Assembly: GCA_019137255.1 (NCBI GenBank)
Contig: WPDH01000049.1
Coordinates: forward strand, 124,001-188,000
Length of the DNA stretch: 64,000 nt
From: Corinectria fuckeliana
Lineage: Eukaryota; Ascomycota; Sordariomycetes; Hypocreales; Nectriaceae
Reading direction: 5' to 3'
The notes under the pieces were generated by a model. The model was not told where the DNA came from. It saw only the letters and a program-made list of their open reading frames with translations, and ran no database searches. Each line of letters opens with the position of its first letter. Within the stretch, counting starts at the first letter, position 1. Positions 33,262-44,464 of this stretch are shown here, piece by piece. A program made the translations under genes and the position numbers.

Positions 33262-33388
33262 CTAAATCGCGACGCGTAAATGTAATACCCTTTATAACAC
33301 TTAATCATAATATTATTAATTAGAACCTAATTTTAACTAGACTTTAACTATAGCTTCTTATACGCCTAGTTGTGATAAGGTTATAGCT

Positions 33389-34390
33389 GAAATTCTTATT
33401 AAGGCTATAAATAGTAAGAAAATTTATACTCTTAGTATATAATATTATATTTCTAAGTTTATACTTTAAGGTTAAAAGAATAGTATTAAAAACAGAAAGT
33501 AAGAGTATAAAAAGGCTTAAAAACTATTACTAATTTAAGAGAAGCTATTAGTTAATTAGATTATAAAAGAAGAAATTACTAGATAGGCTCTCTTAAGGTA
33601 TGATTTATATACTATTATATAAGAAATTAGTAATCTTAAATATATTAATAATCTTATTAGGTATTACTAGGTTTTATACTTTTTTTAATATAATATAAAA
33701 GTTAAATTAAAAACTTTTATATCTCTTAAAACTACTTATTTAAAAAGTGCTACTCTTAAAGTAATTTAATTATAGTATATTATACTAATATAGTAAATAT
33801 ATAAGAAGTCTATTAGGCTTAGTTATATTTATAATTTAAATAAATATAGTCTTACTAAGAGTATAATAAAAGCTAGAAAAGTTATTAGCTTAAGTCTTAC
33901 TTACTAAGTAGTTATTATAAAAAGTGATTATTATATTTAGGTTTTAATCTTAAAGGCAGAAAGTACTATAAGATAGTATTTTACTCTCTATATAGTCTTC
34001 TTAAGAATTAACCTTTAAGAGTAGTAGTTTAATACTAATTTTCCCTTTTAGAAATATAACTATATAAAGTTAGGTTTTATAACTATCTTAGTATATAAAA
34101 AGTAGTTAAAAGAGGTTTTTATTAAGAAAATAAAGCTAAAAAACCTAACTTAATAGTAAATCTTAATTCTTAATAGTTTTACTAGTTATATTTTTATCTA
34201 ATTCTAATTTTAAGTATTATTTTATTAAATTTAAGTTATTTATTTACCTTCTTATAACTTATATATTATATAGCTACTTAATATAAGTATATTTAGCCTA
34301 ATTAAGTATACTTTTAAATATTATATATACTAGTATTTCTCCTTTATATTAATAGCTCTTATTTTAAAGTAATACTTTTTAGAGTGTTAT
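33389..34390 (+). pseudogene. Fot/pogo transposase remnant, left part
   Basis: A single plus-strand frame can be followed for several hundred bases with stops (TAA, TAG) where CAA, CAG or CGA codons are expected after C-to-T change. The translated trace shows a helix-turn-helix-type N-terminal block (KFTL...KNSIKNRK), then EKLLVN-IIKEEIT and RYDLYTI-EISNL, as in CENP-B-like DNA-binding parts. A block resembling the first catalytic aspartate region (YIYNLNKYSLTKSIIKARKVI) follows, in which the aspartate and glutamate are mutated. The right part lies beyond the retrotransposon. Confidence 0.65.
34386..34390. repeat. Target site duplication GTTAT, left copy
   Basis: GTTAT precedes the left LTR and is repeated at 43783-43787 directly after the right LTR. 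A five-base duplication is normal for Ty3/Gypsy integration. Confidence 0.75.
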
Positions 34391-34774
34391 TAATATAAAA
34401 TTAACCATATTAGGGGATATATAGAGTAAATACTGCTAAGAGGAAGAATTCTTACTTATGCGATTAAGATACCTAAAGCTTAGGAGTAAGATAGTAAGAT
34501 AATAAGATAATAATTCTTCTATCTATTCTAGTGATAGTCTTCCCCTTTATATAAAGAAAAGTCCTAAAGCACTCCCTAGGTATTCCCTAGGAAATCTCTA
34601 GATAGGTCTTAGAATTTCTCTAGGACTATCCTAAGATTTCCTAGGATAATTCTCAGCCTAATTAGTAGAAGATTTCTCTTCTTATTATAGCTACTCTCTA
34701 GTAGCTCTCTCTAGGGTTATAGCCTAAGCTGTTACCAGATGGTAATAGCTCTCTATCTAGCTTATTCTATAATA
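34391..34774 (-). repeat. LTR of the nested retrotransposon (3' LTR, left copy)
   Basis: 384 bp, starting TAATATAAAATTAACC and ending TATAATA. It pairs over its full length with 43399-43782, which has the same length. By hand alignment the two differ at roughly 36 sites, all transitions. Because the element is coded on the minus strand this copy is the 3' LTR. Confidence 0.9.
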
Positions 34775-37079
34775 AATCCCTATAATAAAAGAAAAGCATA
34801 CTATTCTTAGTATATCTATATTAATTACAGCTAGGCTGTTTCTCACACTAGTGAGAGTTTTATTAATAGTTATATATATAATTTTCTTAATCTAGGGGTG
34901 CTTACTCTGTGTTTACTATTATATATTAGGAAAATACCCTAACCCTACTAAGCCTCTTATCTATTATTCTTTCTTTACCTGTTTAGTTTGTTAAGAACTT
35001 CTTATATGTATTATTAGTAATACTCTTATATTCCTCCCTAATAAGCTTCTTTAAATCTATAGCCACTAGGGGCATATTATACTTCTTAGTGTCAGTAGGG
35101 GCAGGTTAGTAAAGTTGGTATTTCCTGGCCTTAGTAGTATAAAGTGCTGTTAGAAGGCTAATAGCCTATATGTTCTGCTTAGTGCTAGCAGGGGTAATAA
35201 GTATAGGTCTTCTAGCTATATTCTACTTGCCTTTCTTATAGAATTATAATACCGCCTTAATTACTTTAGTAGTAGTCTTTAGGTAGGAAAAGAACTCCTA
35301 TTATACTATTCGCTTAGCCAGCTTAGTTATATTATCATCTAGGAAGCTAATTACCTATAGTGTATTATTAAGGCAGATTACTAGTTCTAGAGATATCCCT
35401 GCTATTTATGCTGTCTATCACAGAGAGTAGTCTAACTATATTATTTTATAGTAAACCTAATAGTATTTAGCAAAATGTTTAGCTGTGTTAATATTAAGAA
35501 ACTAGATAGCTTAGTTAGCTGCCTAGATATACTATACTAGTATAGTTTCTCCTTCTTATTAGACTATAGCTTCTAAGATAATAGGTATATTATTTTACAG
35601 GGTGGTAGTCTTAAGTTATATACTTACTATTACTTATTATAGAGTTATAGCTATACTGTTATTAATAGCTGCTAAAAGTGTATTAGTAGCGCTTTATTTA
35701 GCAGGGGTGATAATATTTTATAATATAAATAGATCTTTATTGTGATTTCCTTAAGGGGTTATAGTCCCTAATAGGGCTATTATAAAGAGCTGATACTTTA
35801 GTTTATAAGTTAGAGTGCTTAAGACAGGGTTAGTAAAGCGGGCGTGTTTAAGTAATAAGCTGATAAGAGTGTTAATTTCCTGTTATATATTAGGCTAAAG
35901 CTAATATGCTAGGTTAATATAAGTATAGCTGTCTGCTAATCCTCTAATCTTATTAAGAGCTTTTTAGGCTCTGTTAATTAGAGTGGGTAACTACTAAGAG
36001 GTTATCTTAGTAATTCACTTAAGTATTTTAGTAAGAATTATAAAGACCTTAATTTTTCTAATAATAAATATAGTCAGCTTATAGATATTAGTTTATGTTA
36101 GCCTAGTTATATTATTAAAGCTTATAGTAAGAGTGTAAGTATTTCCTGCTAGGGGAGGGCTACTACTCTAGTACTACTTGTTTTATTCTTATATCTATTA
36201 TAGTATTTCTTATAGTAGTATACTTAGTTTACTAGCTGCCTTACTTACTGCTTTACTTATAACTTCACTTACGGCTTTATTTAGGGTTTTATACTAATTA
36301 TAGTTTAGGTTATTATAGTAATATATCTAGTTTTATTAGTCTATAAACCTAGTGTTAGGGTTATAGCCTTTAGCTTATATAAGCTGGCGGAAATATTTAT
36401 AGTATTATAAGAAGGTCTTAATCTAAATGTGATATTAGTTAGAGCTTTTAGCTACTCTAAGGTTATATTTATTACTATATAGCTATATAGCTTAGTAATA
36501 CTCTTTATACTAGAGGCAGAGAGGATATTAGGTGAGCTAGTTCTTAAATAGCTAGTGAAGCTCTTAGTCTTTAGACGGAAATATATTACTTAATAAGAGA
36601 ACTTAGAATAGTACTTGTTCTTCTTATTTAGTATTATAGAGTATTTCTTATATGTTAGTAGTATAAGGTTATAGCCTTCTTCTCTAAGAAGTAAAGATAG
36701 TAATATATAAAGGAAAATAATAATAAAAGAAAATAGTATACTAAGTTATAAGGTGTTAATTTCTTACTTATATATCCTATTATCAGCTAGTAGTAGCTAT
36801 TAGTAGTGTTCTTAGTAAGATAGTAGTAAATATGCTAGGCTGTTACCCTAAGTAATCTACTATTATAGCCTAAGATTTCCCTAAATAAGACTCTCTCTAG
36901 CTAGCACTCTTAATACTATAGTATTTTATAGTATAAGGTTCTTTCTTAGTCTTTTATACTTTTAGTATAAGGCCTTAGTAGTATTATATATCTAGTCTAT
37001 TATGTTATTCTCAGTCTGTTTTTTAACTAGTATAGTTATTACTTATATAACTAGCTATAGCTTACTACGCTTATATTTT

Positions 37080-37570
37080 TGTTTCTTAGTAAGTTCTACT
37101 TTATATTACTTTCTTGCCTAGTATTTTATAATAAGCTTATTACTTTTAATAGTATCTTTTTCTAGCTAGAGGTTATAATTACTTAGCTATTCTTTTTATA
37201 TAATAAGATACTTAGTTTTTAGTTTTTCTTTTTCTCACTTTTATGTTTATAATCTAATTACTTAATTAACTTTCTAGTGTTTATACTTATCTCTCTAGTT
37301 TCCTACCTTATAGTCTTTTATTAAGATAGCTCCTAGTTGTCTAATTAGTTTGTCTACTAGCTTAAGTTAAGTAACTAATATTACTAGGTAAATATTAAGA
37401 TTATCTTTTATTTTAAGTTTATATACTAGGTTTCCTACCTGTTTAAGAATCTTATATAGTCTAGTTCTTTTCTCCTTTAGTTTTTCTACACAGTTGTCTA
37501 TCACTATATATTCTTTCTTATAGAGTTCTAACTAGACCTAGTCCCCTAGTTTATATTCTACTAGCTAGTA
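37080..37570 (-). pseudogene. Post-integrase region of the Gypsy element
   Basis: The minus-strand trace shows a block of the kind YEVGD-VWLELY followed by RLYKILKQVGNLVYKLKI and then N-IYLVI-VTQLK. This resembles the conserved region after fungal Gypsy integrases that ends in an 'H-V-F-H-V-S-Q-L-K' type segment. Further on, a W-rich charged part could be a chromodomain remnant. The assignment is weaker than for the enzyme domains. Confidence 0.5.
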
Positions 37571-37699
37571 TTTCTAGTCGTACTAGTGTTTTATAGCTAC
37601 TTATATAAAGGCTAGAGTGAGTTTAGCTTTATTATAAAAGATATCTTAATTAAAAGTGTTAGATTTATCTTCTAGCTATTATAGCCTATTATTTAAGCG

Positions 37700-38420
37700 C
37701 TGCCTAGTGACTAGCTCACTTAGTGATATATTAATAGCTAATAAATATAAGTTGTTTAGGCTAAACTAGAGGGGGATAAGAGCTAGGACTTAAAGCTAGC
37801 CTAGAAAGTTGCTAGTAAAATATTAGAGGGCTACTTTTACTATTTAATTTCGTCTTTTTATAGCTTTATTAGTTTGTAAATACTATACTATTAATATAAG
37901 AAGCTTAGTTTTAAATACTGTCTACAAATCTTACTAGAAGTTTAATATAAACTTTATATCTTAGTTAGATATAATACTATATAGAATTCTCTAGTTATAT
38001 TATATTAGTTCTGTAAATAATACTTATACCTAGTCTTTAGTAGTATACTAATTGTTCTCTAGTATAAGCAAATATATCTAACACTACTTATAAGTGATAG
38101 TTAGTAAGTAGTTAAAAAACTGCTTTCCTAGGTTTAGCTATAGTATTTCTTTAGCTTTTATAACTAACAGCCTTATAATAAAGTCTATTATAATTATGTA
38201 AAATAGGATTAGAGGGCTCTAGATAGGTATTAGTTAGCCTGGTGGTTTCTAGTAGTTAGTAAGGTTTCTACTATATATATTATATTTATCTTATACTGCT
38301 TAGATTTCTTAGTGTAGGTTAGTTATTATAAAAGAACTTAATAGGTCCTACTAGGATTATACCTCCCCTAGGTAAAAGTTCTGCTTATAATTATCTTAAA
38401 TAACTTTCTAGCTTATATCT
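37700..38420 (-). pseudogene. Integrase remnant of the Gypsy element
   Basis: Readable pieces on the minus strand include LLEPLRLPNT-like text before the first catalytic block and a middle part matching 'G..SIIYR.N..F' (former S-D-R-G). A later portion corresponds to F-P-Q-T-D-G-Q-T-E-R, now heavily changed, and ends in an 'YQQL' segment. Many stops interrupt it. It is the catalytic core of a DDE integrase by comparison with known fungal Gypsy proteins. Confidence 0.65.
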
Positions 38421-38739
38421 ATAAGTAAGTATAGCTATTAGTATCTATTATACTCTTATAGGTAGATAAGTCTGTTTTGCTAAAAGAAGAGAAGCTCTAA
38501 GATCTTATCTTTTTTGCTAAGCTATACTAAAATTACTACCTATTTTACTTTCTTAGGATACTAGTTAATAATTTCCTAGTGTAGACTAGTTTATATACTA
38601 GCTTTTATAAAGTAGAAGGTATAAGCAACTAGTTCCTTTTCTTTCTAAAGGCAGTCTAGTTTGCCTTTCTTAGTACTATCTTATATATCTTCTTAGCCTA
38701 GAAGCCTTAAGAGCATATCTAGTACTATATTAGTTAGTC

Positions 38740-39300
38740 TTAAGATATATTAGATATCTAATAGGTACTAGCTAAGATATTATAAAGCTAAAGTGAGATA
38801 ATTATTATTCTATAAGACGCTAATAAATGCTAATTTCTAGCAGACTAGAGTGTAAATAGTAAAGTAGTTAGTAAGTATAATTACTTTATCTTTCTGTGTT
38901 AACTAGATTATTATCTAGGCTTTCTAGTATATCTAGACTAGGTATGTTATTTCTATTTCTATCAGCTAGTAGTTTTTCTTAGTATTATATAGAGCTTAGC
39001 TAAGGTATATAATAAGATATATAACTATAGATAGGATTTTACTAACTTAATCCTAAGTGTATTTTAGGTCTAGGTGATATATTATACCTCTTATTTCTTA
39101 TTCTTTTAATATATCAGGCTAGATAAATAGTTTTACATCTAGGTTAAAGTAATAAAGTGATTTAGTATTTACTAGCTTGTTTATAACCTTATAGAAACTA
39201 TTAATCTCTTTAGGGGTTAGGATAAACTCAGCTTAGGTTGTATAGCTAACTTGTCTCTAACCTATTACTAATTCGCCTAATTTACATCCTTTTGTGAGCA
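38740..39300 (-). pseudogene. RNase H remnant of the Gypsy element
   Basis: The minus-strand trace has an L-T-P-x-E block leading into a 'YYFNLDVK' strand (start of RNase H). It goes on with a Y-x-x-x-K-K-N-Y-Q-L-I-E-I-E segment and an 'II-LT-KDKVIILTNY' segment equivalent to the T-D-H strand. Stops and substitutions are all compatible with transitions. Confidence 0.65.
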
Positions 39301-39559
39301 TACTAGTTTTCCTAGCTTATAGTAGTTTAATAGCTCTAGCGAATCTTAAGATTAAGTGTTATAGCTATCTAATTATACTAATCTATTTCTTAAGTTAAAG
39401 TAAATTTGTTAGGAATTTAATATTTCTTAGGGCTACTACCTGTTCTTAGGTGTTAGATAGGCCTAGCCTGTTTACCTAGAATCTAAGTAATTAGACTAAT
39501 AAGTAGCCTAAGAAGGCTTTCTTAGCTAAAAGGGTAATATTCTTTTTTTAGAACAGCTG

Positions 39560-40030
39560 AAAGATTATCTAAAGATGCCCTAAATATTCTATATTATTAT
39601 CAGAGAAAATAATAATATTATTAATAAATACTACAGTAAAGGCCTAATATAGTTAGAGTAGCTAGTTTATAAACTGTTAGATATATACTAGTAAGTTCTT
39701 AAATCCTATTAGGGCTATCTTAGATCGCTCTAATCCTTAGTGGCTAACTACTATAAAGTGATCTTAGTGTTTAAGGTATACTAGGAACTAGTGAAAAAAT
39801 AACTAGGTATTAATAATACTAATATGTTATTTCCCTTAGAGTTTACTAAGAATATCCTCTTATAAGAGTATTAGGTAGGTATTAGGAATTATTATATTAT
39901 TTAGGGCTTATAAGTTTACTACTATATATTCTTTCTCTTTGCCTACTACTATTTACTATACTATAAAGACAGGGCTTACAAATAGTATTAGTTTTATAAC
40001 CCACTCTATTTATCCTTAGTTATACAGTTA
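39560..40030 (-). pseudogene. Reverse transcriptase remnant of the Gypsy element
   Basis: This is the clearest coding trace in the island. On the minus strand, with a few stops, it shows P-V-F-I-V (fingers), Y-I-V-V-N-L-x-A-L-N-x-I-I-I-P (primer-grip region) and I-S-I-I-N-T-x-x-F-F-H-Q-F (former D-catalytic strand). Then come G-F-K-N-L-L-V-Y-I and the F-I-N-N-I-I-I-F-S-D motif near 39640. The former aspartates of the active site now read as asparagine in two places, as G-to-A change predicts. Confidence 0.8.
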
Positions 40031-43000
40031 GTTAAATATAGTATTTAAAAAGTCTCTTCTTTTTTTTCTTAGCAGGTAAGGTTATAATCCTAGCTTCTAT
40101 TAGTACTAGTTATCTGCTAAGAGTATCTTTATATACTTATACTTAGATACTAATATTTCCTTTTAGTCAGCCTAAATGCTAGTGTATTCCTATATAAGAC
40201 CTTACACTTGTTATATAAAGCTAGTTTAGTTATTATAGATTCTCACTCCTTCTGCTGTTTTAACTTCTAGAAGAGTCTTATCTCTAAATATACCTAGCTT
40301 AGCATTTAGGTCTAAACTAGCATTCTAGAATCCTATACTAAGTTTCTAGTTAGGTTTCTTATTAGCTAGAGTTATAGCTTCTTAGGTTAGGTGTTTAAGC
40401 TTACAGGTTATTAGTACTATATCTTTATGTTTAGTAAGTAGGTTACTCTAGTCAGCTTCTTTAATAAAGTTCTTATCTTTAACTAGTTTAAGAATACCTA
40501 GTTGTTAGTTCTTTTAGATTATTAGTAGCTTCTACCTGTTATTTATTATAAAGACTGCCTTAGGCTGCCTTATAATAGCTCTAATAACACCTTAACTTTA
40601 TAGGTTAAGAAGGAAGTTTTAGCCTCTTAGGATACCTAGTATACTTGCTTATACTACTTTACTGCTTTTAGGAGGGATTATAATATATATATCGCTTTTC
40701 ACTAGATATTTACAAAGTCTTATATAGATATATACTAAGACAGGCAGGCACAGCCTGTTAGCTACACCTATTTGCACTTTCTACTAAGTGTTAATAATAT
40801 TCACTCTATAAGTAGTATTAAATTCTTAGCCTAAAAGTAGTCTTACTAATAGTTCTAGTATAACCTAAGCTCTAATATAGACTTTTACTACTATATATTC
40901 TCCTGCCTAGTAGCCTAGTAAGTATACTATAAATATTACCTATCCTTTTATCTTATTCTAGCCTATACTGCTAAGCTTAGCCTGATATTCTCTAGTAAAG
41001 GTTATATCTAGGAAGAACTAGAGTATCTCACAACTAACTATTAAGCATATTACGCTTATATTTATATAGATCTCTTATTATTTAGTCCTAGCTAGAGTGG
41101 CTTTTATTTATACCTGTATATAGTTATGCTTTAAGGGGTGTTATAGGTTTAGTTTCTCGCCTTATAGTATATACTTAATAATAGTAGGAATCTGTTTAGG
41201 CTTATAAGTAAGATAGACTAAGTCTTATAGTAAAACTAGGTAGTAGTTACTAATATTTAAGATAAATTTCTTAGTATTATTCTAGCTTTTTATAGTTTTC
41301 TAGATAAATCTATATACCTCTAGTGTAATATATAAGGATTTTAGGTTATCTTATAGTTTCTTTATGTTAGTATTATATTATTTTATTACTATATAAGCTA
41401 CCTCTTTTAAATTTTATAGTTCTTTTTTAGCAAAAAAGGCTTATACCTATTCTTAGGAAATATAGTACTCTCTAAGCTTATCTAGCTAGATGTTATTAAA
41501 TATATAAAATATTTAAGTGCTTATATTTCTGCCGCTAAGTTGCCCTAGGTATATAATTATAAGGTAAAGAGCTAGGGCTAATAGTAGGGCTATATTCTAG
41601 GTTAGGGTTTTAGCAGCTATTATGTTTCTTACTAGCGGAGGTGATATAAACCAGACTTAATTTTAGGTTAGTATGTTATTTTATGCTTTTAGGGGTGTAA
41701 GTGAGAGTATATATACTTATCCCTGCTAATAGTTGTTCTACTATAAGGGGAGGCTTCTATTATTACCTATTTATAAGGTTAGTCTAGCTGTGTTACTACG
41801 CAGGGTTTAAAGGTATATTATTTTTAGTTCCTAAGTGGCTATACTAGCTTAGTTTCTTATTAGGGTATGATACTTTCCCCTGAGGAGGTAGCTCTAACTT
41901 TCTGCTATTACGCAGATATAAAAGTTTAGTATGTAAAGCTTATTTATATCTGCCTAGTTGTTAATAAACTAGTGAGGAGCTAGGTAGCTTATAACTTCTT
42001 AGAGGTAGATATTAAGCTTATTAAAGACTAAGTTAGTAAGGTGATTAGGTAGATATCTAGTAGTATATACTATATGTTTAACTCTAGATATCTAATTCTA
42101 GAAGTTAACTTAGTTAGTAATATCTTAAATAGTAAATTTCTCCTTTTATAAAGCATCTATTATAACTTCTAGTTAGGTTTTAAAGTAGGTCTAGATTAGA
42201 TTAATTTATATACTAATTCTCTTATAACTATTCTAGAGTACTACTTATTAGTTATTAGTTAGGTTACTAGTATACTAGTCTAGAGCTAATCTAAGAAGTA
42301 AGTATAGTATATTTTAAACTAGTACTACTTTATATTCTAGTTCTTATACTACGTATTATTCTAAGGAATTAATAAAGCAGAAGGTACTTCTCTAGATAAG
42401 ATTCTTATTATCTAGCTTTATATTATTAAAAGATTTATTATAGGTATCTACTAGTTAGAACTTTCTTATTTCTTCTGCTTAGAACTAGATATATAGCACT
42501 AAAGTGATATTTATTTATATCTAGCTAAGAAGGTTATATAAGTCTTTTATAGTAATAGGGGTTTCTTATACTATTAGATATTCTAGCGGATTATCTATAC
42601 TTAGGGCTGATTCTATTAGTATCTTAACTGTTAGAGCTAGGGGTTATTAATCTACTATTATAGGTTTCTTACTTTTGTTTAGTCAGAAGGTTAAGTTAAA
42701 CTTTGTGGGGGCTAGTTTGTTTTACAGACTGGTTATTAGAAGGAGGGTATTCTTAAAGTGTTATTAGGCTAGGATTTGTGGTGGGTTTAACAGGTTAGCA
42801 GATTAGAATCTTAGTTTGTCTTTAATATCCTAGTTATAGAGCTATTAGGCGAGATTATTATTAACTAGGTTAGCTATTAGTTACTAGGTGGGAAGAGACA
42901 GTTATAGTAAAATAAGAAAGGTCCTAAGGGGGGTTAGGCTGGTTATTCCTAAGGAGCTTATAGGTAGTTAGAAGATGTTTAGGGGTGGTAGCAGGTGTTA

Positions 43001-43398
43001 GTATTTCTGTCTAGTTAGGTAGTAATAAAGTTCTTTCTGGTTATATATTTATTTCTCAGATTTTAACCATCTTATAATTACCTTCTTAATTCTAGTATAT
43101 AGTTTTAACTTTTATGTTAAGAGGTATATAAGAGACTTAGCTACTTTCTTAGAGTTAGGTCTAAAGGTAGTATATAAAAGGAATAGGTAGGTAAGTCCTA
43201 ACTGCTAATATTATTCCTAAAGGTAATATTCTTATACTTATATATTATCTTTCTTATTAATTAAGTTAATTACCTTAGGGGAGAAGAGTTTCTAGTAACT
43301 AGGGATTTCTTAGTGAGCTTTTAGGAGTTTCTAACTAAGGTGAAAGTTAAGAGCTATTTAGAAGGTATATAAGTATAAGTAATATAATTACTACTATT

Positions 43399-43782
43399 TA
43401 ATATAGAATTAACTATATTAGGAGATATATAAAGTAAATACTACTAAGGGGAAGAATCCCTACTTATATAATTAAGATACTTAAAGCTTAGAAGTAAGAT
43501 AGTAAGATAATAAGATAATAATTCTTCTATCTATTCTAGTAATAGTCTTCCTCTTTATATAAGGGAAAGTCCTAAGGTACTCTCTAGGTATTCCCTAGGA
43601 AATCTCTAGATAGGTCTTAGGATTTCCCTAGGACTATCCTAGGATTTCCTAGGATAATTCTCAGCCTAATTAGTAAGAGATTTCTCTCCCTGTTATAGCC
43701 ACTCTCTAGTAGCCCTCTCTAGGGTTGTAGCCTAAGCTGTTACTAGATAGTAATAGCTCTCTATCTAGCTTATTTTATAACA
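43399..43782 (-). repeat. LTR of the nested retrotransposon (5' LTR, right copy)
   Basis: 384 bp, starting TAATATAGAATTAAC and ending TATAACA on the plus strand, so that on the coding strand it starts TGTTATAAAA. Same length as the left LTR. It should contain the promoter of the element. Confidence 0.9.
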
Positions 43783-43787
43783 GTTAT

Positions 43788-44332
43788 AAAATAGCTTTAA
43801 AAAAAGATATAACTAAGAGAAACCTCTAAGATAGTTTTTCTAAAGTAGAAATATAGCTAGTTAATATAAAAAAGCTATTAATATATATTATAATTACTAA
43901 CTAAGCACTATAAGTAGAAATAGTATTTTACACCTTAAAGTATTAAAAGATTATATAAGATAGTATTTCTTATATACTAAGAAATAAAAGTAAGCTTATA
44001 AGCTAGCTTAATTTACTATAAAGTAACCTTAGCAGCTTTAATTATACTATCTAAGAGATAAAAAGAAAAGCTAGTAATATACTTAATTATTAGACTATAA
44101 AAATTATTAAATTAAGATATAAAATTATATATTTAGAAGACTAAATAAGATTATAAAAGGTTATAAGAAGAAAGATAGTTAAATTTAACCTAATTACTAC
44201 TTTTCTAATATATATAAAGATTATAAAAGCTAGAAGTAAGACTATAAAGAAAAAGAGAGAAAAAAGGTATATTTTACCCACCTTAGTAGAAGAAATCTCT
44301 AAAGAAGTAGGCAGTTTAACTATAGACAGCAT
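43788..44332 (+). pseudogene. Fot/pogo transposase remnant, right part
   Basis: The AT-rich segment between the right LTR and the right inverted repeat continues the outer element. Plus-strand frames show lysine- and isoleucine-rich traces with frequent stops, compatible with the C-terminal part of a pogo transposase. The longest unbroken frame here is on the minus strand (about 44141-44332), made of isoleucine, leucine and phenylalanine. I regard it as a by-product of AT-richness. Confidence 0.45.
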
Positions 44333-44420
44333 AATAAATATATTCTAGTCTTAGCTAGTTATTTTCTATTGTATTCGTTAAGAAATGCAGCCTTAAAGTC
44401 TGATCAAAAACGCGGTCTGC

Positions 44421-44462
44421 TGCGCGGGATACGGGTGCGCGCGGGATGCCGGGTCCCCACCC
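44421..44462 (-). repeat. Right terminal inverted repeat, 42 bp
   Basis: Ends GGGATGCCGGGTCCCCACCC; exact reverse complement of 33220-33261. TA follows at 44463-44464. GC-rich and undamaged. Confidence 0.96.
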
Positions 44463-44464
44463 TA

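Larger units (their letters stand above)
34391..43782 (-). mobile_element. Ty3/Gypsy LTR retrotransposon, RIP-mutated, nested
   Basis: 9.39 kb with two 384-bp LTRs and a GTTAT duplication. Coding traces lie on the minus strand in the order expected for Gypsy: gag and protease region roughly 43390-40200 (not resolved), reverse transcriptase about 40030-39560, RNase H about 39300-38740 and integrase about 38420-37700. A tail region at 37570-37080 has a GPY/F-like segment and possibly a chromodomain. The reverse transcriptase trace includes the F-x-N-N-I-I-I-F-S-D form of the catalytic YxDD box, in which the first catalytic aspartate reads as asparagine (G-to-A). Dozens of stops occur, mostly at former CAA, CAG, CGA or TGG codons. 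The copy is dead. The order RT, RNase H, integrase separates it from Copia elements. Confidence 0.9.
33218..44464 (+). mobile_element. Fot/pogo-type DNA transposon, interrupted and RIP-mutated
   Basis: The element is bounded by perfect 42-bp inverted repeats (33220-33261 and 44421-44462) with TA on both sides (33218-33219 and 44463-44464), the target duplication of Tc1/mariner and pogo elements. Without the nested retrotransposon it would measure about 1.85 kb, close to Fot1. Plus-strand traces of a pogo-like transposase are readable across many stops in the left arm. They include a helix-turn-helix-like block from about 33389 and a later stretch resembling the YN-D-E-GF region of the DDE domain near 33820-33900. 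The interior is extremely poor in CpG and CpA and is filled with TA, as after repeat-induced point mutation. The element cannot move with its own transposase, but the ends look usable in trans. Family naming is inference from ends, size and traces. Confidence 0.85.

Noticed and set aside
34385..34774. LTR boundaries set at TGTTA...TAACA
   Set aside because: That choice gives unequal LTR lengths and no target duplication. Starting at 34391 gives two 384-bp LTRs and a GTTAT duplication.
44141..44332. Minus-strand frame with a membrane-like segment
   Set aside because: It consists of isoleucine, leucine and phenylalanine as expected from AT-rich DNA and lies inside the transposon arm.
33262..44420. 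Island considered as a mitochondrial insertion or centromere because of its low GC
   Set aside because: Inverted repeats, LTRs and Gypsy/pogo coding traces with transition-type stops explain it; no mitochondrial gene is seen.
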